This document shows, piece by piece, positions 59,592-64,000 of a stretch of 64,000 nucleotides of DNA (the stretch's first letter is position 1; the number at the start of each line of letters is the position of its first letter). Origin of the DNA: CAMEON01 sp045645165. Its GTDB lineage: Bacteria > Bacillota > Clostridia > Oscillospirales > CAG-272. The DNA is taken from NCBI GenBank assembly GCA_045645165.1, contig JAZRIF010000212.1, positions 1-64,000 of the forward strand, in the 5' to 3' direction. Position numbers and translations under genes: made by a program. The notes under the pieces are model-generated. The model searched no databases. It was given only the letters and a program-made list of their open reading frames with translations, and was not told where the DNA came from.

Positions 59592-60989
59592 ATGGATAAT
59601 TCCGCAAAGACTATGGACAAAATTGTCGCGCTGTGTAAGAACCGCGGCTTCATCTTCCCCGGCTCCGAGATCTACGGCGGTCTCGCCAACTCTTGGGACT
59701 ACGGCCCCCTCGGCGTTGAGTTCAAGAACAACGTCAAGAAGGCTTGGTGGAAGAAGTTCGTACAGGAGTGCCGCTACAACGTAGGTCTGGACTCCGCCAT
59801 CATCATGAACCCCCAGACCTGGGTCGCTTCGGGTCATCTGGGCGGCTTCTCCGACCCTCTGATGGACTGCAAGGTGTGCCGTACCCGCCACCGCGCCGAC
59901 AAGCTCATCGAGGACTACGCCTTCGTGAACGGCCTTGAGGACAACCCCGCCGGCTGGTCCGACGACGAAATGATGAACTACATCAAGGAAAAGCACATCG
60001 TCTGCCCCTCCTGCGGCAGCGGTGACTTCACCTCCATCCGTAAGTTCAACCTGATGTTCAAGACCTTCATCGGTGTCACCGAGGACTCCTCCAACACCGT
60101 GTACCTGCGTCCCGAGACCGCACAGGGTATCTTCGTGCAGTTCAAGAACGTCGCCCGCTCCACCCGCCGCAAGATGCCCTTCGGCGTAGGTCAGATCGGT
60201 AAGTCCTTCCGTAACGAGATCACCCCCGGTAACTTCGTATTCCGTACCCGTGAGTTCGAGCAGATGGAGCTGGAGTTCTTCTGCAAGCCCGGCACCGACC
60301 TGGAGTGGTTCCAGTACTGGAGAGGCTTCTGCGAGGAGTGGCTGTACAACCTGGGTATGCGTAAGGAGAACCTCCGTCTCCGCGATCACAGCCCCGAAGA
60401 GCTTTGCTTCTACTCCAAGGGTACCACCGATATCGAGTTCCTGTTCCCCTTCGGTTGGGGCGAGCTGTGGGGTATCGCTGACCGTACCGACTATGACCTG
60501 ACCCAGCACCAGACCGTGTCGGGTGAGTCCATGGAGTTCTTCGATCCCGAGACCAACGAGAAGTACATTCCCTACGTCATCGAGCCCTCTCTGGGTGCTG
60601 ACCGCGTGGCTCTGGCCTTCCTGTGCGACGCTTATGACGAGGAGATCGTGGATCCCGCCAAGAACGACGTCCGCGTGGTGCTGCATCTGCATCCCGCTCT
60701 GGCTCCCGTTAAGGCCGCTGTCCTTCCCCTCTCCAAGAAGCTGTCCGACAAGGCTTTGGAGGTATACGACGAGCTGGCTAAGTACTTCAACATGGAGTTC
60801 GACGAGACCGGCTCCATCGGTAAGCGCTACCGCCGTCAGGATGAGATCGGTACTCCCCTCTGCATCACCTACGACTTCGAGTCCGAAACCGACGGTTGCG
60901 TAACCGTCCGTGACCGCGACACCATGGAGCAGGTGAGACTGCCCATCTCTGAGCTGAAGGCTTATATTGAGAAAACGATCGCATTCTGA
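59592..60989 (+). CDS. glyS: Glycyl-tRNA synthetase, single-chain type
   Basis: The 465-residue product is the eukaryote-like, alpha2 class II glycyl-tRNA synthetase: GSEIYGGLANSWDYGPLG, FNLMFKT, LRPETAQGIFVQFKN, and motif 3 IEPSLGADRVALAFL. It charges tRNA-Gly. The length is normal for this type, and no separate glyQ/glyS two-subunit genes are present. AAGAGAGG precedes the ATG, with its own promoter upstream. Confidence 0.97.
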   Translation: MDNSAKTMDKIVALCKNRGFIFPGSEIYGGLANSWDYGPLGVEFKNNVKKAWWKKFVQECRYNVGLDSAIIMNPQTWVASGHLGGFSDPLMDCKVCRTRHRADKLIEDYAFVNGLEDNPAGWSDDEMMNYIKEKHIVCPSCGSGDFTSIRKFNLMFKTFIGVTEDSSNTVYLRPETAQGIFVQFKNVARSTRRKMPFGVGQIGKSFRNEITPGNFVFRTREFEQMELEFFCKPGTDLEWFQYWRGFCEEWLYNLGMRKENLRLRDHSPEELCFYSKGTTDIEFLFPFGWGELWGIADRTDYDLTQHQTVSGESMEFFDPETNEKYIPYVIEPSLGADRVALAFLCDAYDEEIVDPAKNDVRVVLHLHPALAPVKAAVLPLSKKLSDKALEVYDELAKYFNMEFDETGSIGKRYRRQDEIGTPLCITYDFESETDGCVTVRDRDTMEQVRLPISELKAYIEKTIAF

Positions 60990-61028
60990 TCATTGACTCT
61001 TTGATAACATCTTTCACATTCAAATTCA

Positions 61029-61060
61029 GATGCGGACGCGATCACCACGTCCGCATCTAT
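61029..61060 (+). terminator. Hairpin between glyS and radC
   Basis: AGATGCGGACG (61029-61039) pairs perfectly with CGTCCGCATCT (61048-61058), followed by ATTTATTA and then the radC Shine-Dalgarno AGGAGG. It can terminate glyS transcripts or attenuate radC. Confidence 0.7.
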
Positions 61061-61075
61061 TTATTAGGAGGTCTT

Positions 61076-61843
61076 ATGTCTGACCAGGTACGCGACAACA
61101 AAAAATCCATCCACGCCGGCCACCGAGAGCGGCTCCGCGAGCGTTTCGCACGCTCGGGCATGGATGATTTTGCCGATCACGAGGTACTGGAGCTTCTCCT
61201 CACCTACGCCATTCCCCGTGTGGACGTCAATGACAAGGCGCATGCCTTGGTCGATCGCTTCGGTTCGGTAGCCGGCGCTCTGGACGCCCTCCCCGAGGAG
61301 CTGTGTGAGGTAGACGGCATCGGCCCCGGTGCGGCACAGTTTATGACCATGCTTCCCTGCGTGTTCCGCCGCTACGCGCTGAACAAGTGCGAGCCCGGTG
61401 AGCCTATGGATACACTGGCCAAGATTGGAGAATTCCTGCACGCCAAGTATACGGGAATCACCTTTGAACGTGTGTATTTGCTTCTCTTTGATAACAGTAT
61501 GCGGCTCATTGATTGCTGTCATCTGGACGACGGTGCGGTGAATTGCTCCAAAATCACGGTACGCAAGATTGCTGAGCTTTGTCTGTTCAAGCACGCCTCC
61601 TGCGCGGTACTGGCCCACAATCACCCCATGGGTCTGGCGATCCCTTCGGGCGCGGACATTGAAGTGACCCGCAGCGTAGAGAACGCTCTGGAAACCATTG
61701 GCATGATGTTTCTGGAGCATATCATCGTGACCGAGAACAGCTACGCCCCCGTCCTGCGACACCAACGAGGCGTTCTTCGCGCCTCTCCCATGACGGGTAT
61801 GATCGACAAAGACTTCTATCATCATTTTTACGGAGAAAACTAA
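61076..61843 (+). CDS. radC: RadC-like JAB-domain protein
   Basis: The 255-residue product has an N-terminal HhH-like part (HEVLELLLTYAIPR, EVDGIGPGAAQF) and a JAMM metal motif, AVLAHNHPMGLAIPSGAD (HxH-x7-S-xx-D). The family is named for a role in DNA repair that is not well established; it is common near mobile-element defence. Family proteins are about 225 residues, so the length is slightly long. Its own Shine-Dalgarno AGGAGG follows a hairpin. A strong terminator follows. Confidence 0.9.
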   Translation: MSDQVRDNKKSIHAGHRERLRERFARSGMDDFADHEVLELLLTYAIPRVDVNDKAHALVDRFGSVAGALDALPEELCEVDGIGPGAAQFMTMLPCVFRRYALNKCEPGEPMDTLAKIGEFLHAKYTGITFERVYLLLFDNSMRLIDCCHLDDGAVNCSKITVRKIAELCLFKHASCAVLAHNHPMGLAIPSGADIEVTRSVENALETIGMMFLEHIIVTENSYAPVLRHQRGVLRASPMTGMIDKDFYHHFYGEN

Positions 61844-61851
61844 TTGAGGGA

Positions 61852-61888
61852 ACACCCGAATACAGTTCGTATTCGGGTGTCCTTTTTT
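61852..61888 (+). terminator. Terminator of radC
   Basis: ACACCCGAATAC pairs with GTATTCGGGTGT around AGTTC, then CCTTTTTT, 8 bases after the stop. Confidence 0.88.
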
Positions 61889-61920
61889 CACATATTTTTG
61901 CACAAATTTTCCCAAACCTC

Positions 61921-61949
61921 TTGCAATTTGCATTAAAATTGTGTATGAT
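61921..61949 (+). promoter_or_regulatory. Sigma-A promoter of the MBL-hydrolase/ThuA genes
   Basis: TTGCAA, 17-base spacer, TATGAT, about 30 bases before the ATG at 61982. Confidence 0.75.
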
Positions 61950-61981
61950 ATAGATAACATCTTACAGCAAGGAGCTCTTTT

Positions 61982-62770
61982 ATGAAAGTAACCTTTCTCG
62001 GCACCGGCGCGGCGGACTGGGACATCAACGCCTATGTTCCCGGTCAGTTCCATCGCCGATTTTCCTCGGCACTTATCAACGACGATCTGCTCATTGATCC
62101 CGGCCCTCATATCTTCCATTTCTGCGAACAAAACGGCACGCCGAATCTTCTTGACGGTGTGAAAAACATCATCGTCACCCACTCCCACGGCGATCATTTT
62201 ACCCCTGAGACCGTGGCAAAGCTCTGTATCGGCAAGGATTGTACCATTTGGGCGGATCCCGCCTGCATGCGCAAGCTCATCCGCGTGCTGGGGGATGAGA
62301 CCGCATCAAAGATCAAATTCGTAGAGACAAAGCGCAACCGCGACTATGAGATCGGCGGCTACACGGTCACTTCCCTGCGCGCCAACCACGCCACAGAGGA
62401 TCCCGACGAGGACACCCGCCTGTATCTGATTGAACAGGACGGCCGCATCCTCTACTACGGCTGTGACTCGGCCTGGATCCCCACGGTATCTTGGAACGTG
62501 ATTCGCAACAAAGCAATCAACGCCATGGTGCTGGAGCTGACCTGCGGGGAGACCGCCACCTACGACTGGCGCATCTTCGAGCACAACACCCCCGAAATGC
62601 TGGATATCATGCTCACCATGTTCCGCAAGTATAACCTCTTTGCCCCCGACGTGAAATACTACGTTTCTCACCTGGCGAAAACTCTGCACACCGACCACGA
62701 GAGTCTGGTGGAGTATCTGAAGCCCCGTGAGGTGACGCCTGCTTACGACGGGTTCAGCTTTGAGGTATAA
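61982..62770 (+). CDS. Metallo-beta-lactamase-fold hydrolase
   Basis: The 262-residue product begins KVTFLGTGAADWD and has the zinc motif VTHSHGDHFTPE, LIDPGPHIFHF and a late AFDGC-free CDSAWIPT. The start and motif spacing resemble PhnP-like and RNase-Z-like MBL proteins, though the substrate is open. No signal peptide is seen. It is 53 bases before the ThuA gene and probably co-transcribed, within a carbohydrate-flavoured group. AAGGAG precedes the ATG. Confidence 0.85.
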   Translation: MKVTFLGTGAADWDINAYVPGQFHRRFSSALINDDLLIDPGPHIFHFCEQNGTPNLLDGVKNIIVTHSHGDHFTPETVAKLCIGKDCTIWADPACMRKLIRVLGDETASKIKFVETKRNRDYEIGGYTVTSLRANHATEDPDEDTRLYLIEQDGRILYYGCDSAWIPTVSWNVIRNKAINAMVLELTCGETATYDWRIFEHNTPEMLDIMLTMFRKYNLFAPDVKYYVSHLAKTLHTDHESLVEYLKPREVTPAYDGFSFEV

Positions 62771-62823
62771 GCCTCCCTCCCTCGAACAAAATTTTTGAAA
62801 ACACATAAAAAGGAGATACTACC

Positions 62824-63573
62824 ATGTCCGAAAAGAAACTCAACGTCGTTGTCTGGAACGAATTCCGTCACGAGAGACTTGAGGAAGCCTGCCGCAACAT
62901 TTATCCCGACGGCATCCACGGCCTCATCAAGTCCTTCCTGGAGGCTGACGACGCCACTCTGAACGTCCGTCTGGCCGCTTTGGACGATCCCGATCAGGGT
63001 CTGCCCGACGAAGTACTGAACGAGACCGACGTGCTCCTCTGGTGGGGACACATGGCGCATCATGAGGTAGATGACGGTCTGGTGGAGCGCATCCGTCAGC
63101 GGGTCTACATGGGCAAGATGGGTCTCATCGTGCTTCACTCGGGTCACCACTCCAAGGTCTTCAAGCAGGTGGTGGGCACCAACGGTAACCTGTCCTGGGG
63201 CCGCGACCAGAACGAGATCATGTGGAATCTGCTCCCCGCTCACCCCATCGCCGCAGGTATCCCCGATCACTTCTCCCTCTTTGAGGAGCTGTACTGCGAG
63301 CCCTTCTACGTGCCCCAGCCCGACGAGCTGGTCTTTGGCGGCTGGTTTGAGGACGGCTTCATCTTCCGCTCTGGTCTGTGCTACTACCGCGGCGCGGGCA
63401 AGGTCTTCTACTTCCAGCCCGGCCACGAGTTCTGCCGCTCCTTCTATAACCCCTACGTTCAGCGCATCATCTGCAACGCCGTAAAGTGGGCGGCTCCCAA
63501 CGAGATCGTATATCCCATCGAAAATGGTTGTCCCTGCATCCAGTATAAGCTGTCGGACAAGTTTGATCAGTAA
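62824..63573 (+). CDS. ThuA-domain protein
   Basis: The 249-residue product has the ThuA fold of the glutamine-amidotransferase class: VVVWNEFRHE, DVLLWWGHMAHHEV, GLIVLHSGHHSK, NEIMWNLLPAHPIAAGIP and FYFQPGHEF. Related ThuA proteins take part in trehalose and other sugar use in rhizobia, but the catalytic cysteine is not evident. Probably cytoplasmic. AAAAGGAG precedes the ATG. It is followed by a hairpin repeat and the start of a glycosidase gene. Confidence 0.85.
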   Translation: MSEKKLNVVVWNEFRHERLEEACRNIYPDGIHGLIKSFLEADDATLNVRLAALDDPDQGLPDEVLNETDVLLWWGHMAHHEVDDGLVERIRQRVYMGKMGLIVLHSGHHSKVFKQVVGTNGNLSWGRDQNEIMWNLLPAHPIAAGIPDHFSLFEELYCEPFYVPQPDELVFGGWFEDGFIFRSGLCYYRGAGKVFYFQPGHEFCRSFYNPYVQRIICNAVKWAAPNEIVYPIENGCPCIQYKLSDKFDQ

Positions 63574-63583
63574 GCGAACGAGC

Positions 63584-63615
63584 GGGGGAAAACTTCTTGA
63601 AAGAAGTTTTCCCCC
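63584..63615. repeat. G/C-capped palindromic hairpin, related to 1-30
   Basis: GGGGGAAAACTTCTT and its exact complement flank GA. The following GTACCCCTTTCAAGAACTTTT (63616-63636) and the hairpin ACCCCATGA/TCATGGGGT at 63664-63672/63688-63696 complete the gap up to 63733. The first hairpin closely matches that at 1-30 and may terminate the ThuA transcript. Confidence 0.65.
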
Positions 63616-63733
63616 GTACCCCTTTCAAGAACTTTTAAAAAATCATTAGCCGAGAAAACTCTCACCCCATGACCATTTTGATGAACCTCATGGGGTTCCT
63701 TCCCCATTCTGATCGTGAAAGGAGACGCATTAC

Positions 63734-64000
63734 ATGTTGACCATCACCTTCCCAGGCATCACCCAAGCCCAGTTCACCGACGCCTTCACCGTTCTGGAGG
63801 AATGCAAATCTATCCCCACGCTGGGCTTCCCCTACCCCTTCATGGGTCCCGGTGGGCAGTACGGCAACTGCTGGTGGGAGCGGGACACCGCTCTGACCCT
63901 TCTGGGCTACCGCTGGCTCGATCCCGACTACTGCCGCACCGCCTTGGAGAATTTCACCTTCGTGCAGAAGGAAAACGGCCGCATTCCCCTCTACGGCTTC
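63734..64000 (+). CDS. Start of a six-hairpin glycosidase-like gene (partial)
   Basis: The ATG follows AAAGGAGACGCATTAC. The 89 residues visible include MLTITFPGITQAQF, FPYPFMGPGGQYGNCWWERD and YRWLDPDYCRTALENF, with the aromatic-rich start of a helical-barrel glycosidase. The gene runs off the window. Its family cannot be fixed; it probably belongs with the ThuA and MBL genes. Confidence 0.65.
   Translation, partial: MLTITFPGITQAQFTDAFTVLEECKSIPTLGFPYPFMGPGGQYGNCWWERDTALTLLGYRWLDPDYCRTALENFTFVQKENGRIPLYGF

Overview
The window looks like a chromosomal segment of a spore-forming member of the class Clostridia (Bacillota), probably an uncultured gut lineage. Evidence: spoVAD, spoVAE and pro-sigma-K genes; an IspH fused to ribosomal-protein-S1 repeats (a Clostridia hallmark) downstream of cmk and plsC; the TIGR03960/TIGR03936 radical-SAM pair; a DUF512 radical-SAM gene next to der; and strong AGGAGG-type ribosome binding sites with textbook TTGACA-17-TATAAT promoters. 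Order or family cannot be fixed from the window alone. No rRNA gene, complete tRNA gene, transposase, phage gene or CRISPR array was seen.

Layout: (1) 0-5.3 kb: a DUF5005-like protein, then a leftward operon of a six-hairpin glycosidase and a URO-D-superfamily protein. (2) 5.6-9.9 kb: leftward operon of an M16C metallopeptidase, a very lysine-rich small protein and an SDR oxidoreductase. (3) 10-12.1 kb: spoVAD-spoVAE converging on sigK. (4) 12.2-17.9 kb: leftward operon of an RpiR-type regulator, a HI0933-type flavoprotein, cmk, plsC and ispH-S1. (5) 18-25.3 kb: ComEC-like MBL hydrolase, GH36 alpha-galactosidase-like enzyme, a second six-hairpin glycosidase, an EamA transporter and two membrane proteins. 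(6) 25.5-31.5 kb: greA, an S41 protease with an extra N-terminal domain, a CdaR/PucR regulator, rsmE and an RlmL-type methyltransferase. (7) 31.6-33.6 kb: a Cthe_2159-like secreted lipoprotein. (8) 33.6-40.7 kb: rlmB, a 1104-residue repeat protein and the TIGR03960/TIGR03936 pair. (9) 40.8-46.5 kb: glycosyltransferase, RlmA-type methyltransferase, and an HtrA/response-regulator/histidine-kinase group. (10) 46.7-49.9 kb: an orphan small ORF, an M15 peptidase, mnmM-like methyltransferase, EamA transporter and DUF6062. (11) 50-64 kb, mostly rightward: a large GH71/99-like lipoprotein, DUF512-der, obgE, ppa, glyS, radC, an MBL hydrolase, ThuA and the start of another glycosidase.

Together the genes mix housekeeping (GTPases Der and Obg, PPase, GlyRS, GreA, RNA modification enzymes), sporulation, and scattered carbohydrate use. 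Several glycosidases have no signal peptide and probably act on imported oligosaccharides; the two lipoproteins bind or attack polymers outside. Intergenic spaces hold several families of palindromic or inverted-repeat elements.

The most unusual gene is the 1104-residue protein at 36307-39621. It carries 22 tandem 8-residue acidic repeats in front of what looks like a whole P1B-type ATPase fold in which the phosphorylation, metal-site and hinge motifs have been replaced. Other points of interest are a hairpin placed between a Shine-Dalgarno sequence and its start codon, a possible structured RNA with a tRNA-like 3' end near 1.5 kb, a perfect 18-bp inverted repeat bounding a 140-bp element, and a zinc-ribbon-like insert in a glycosidase.
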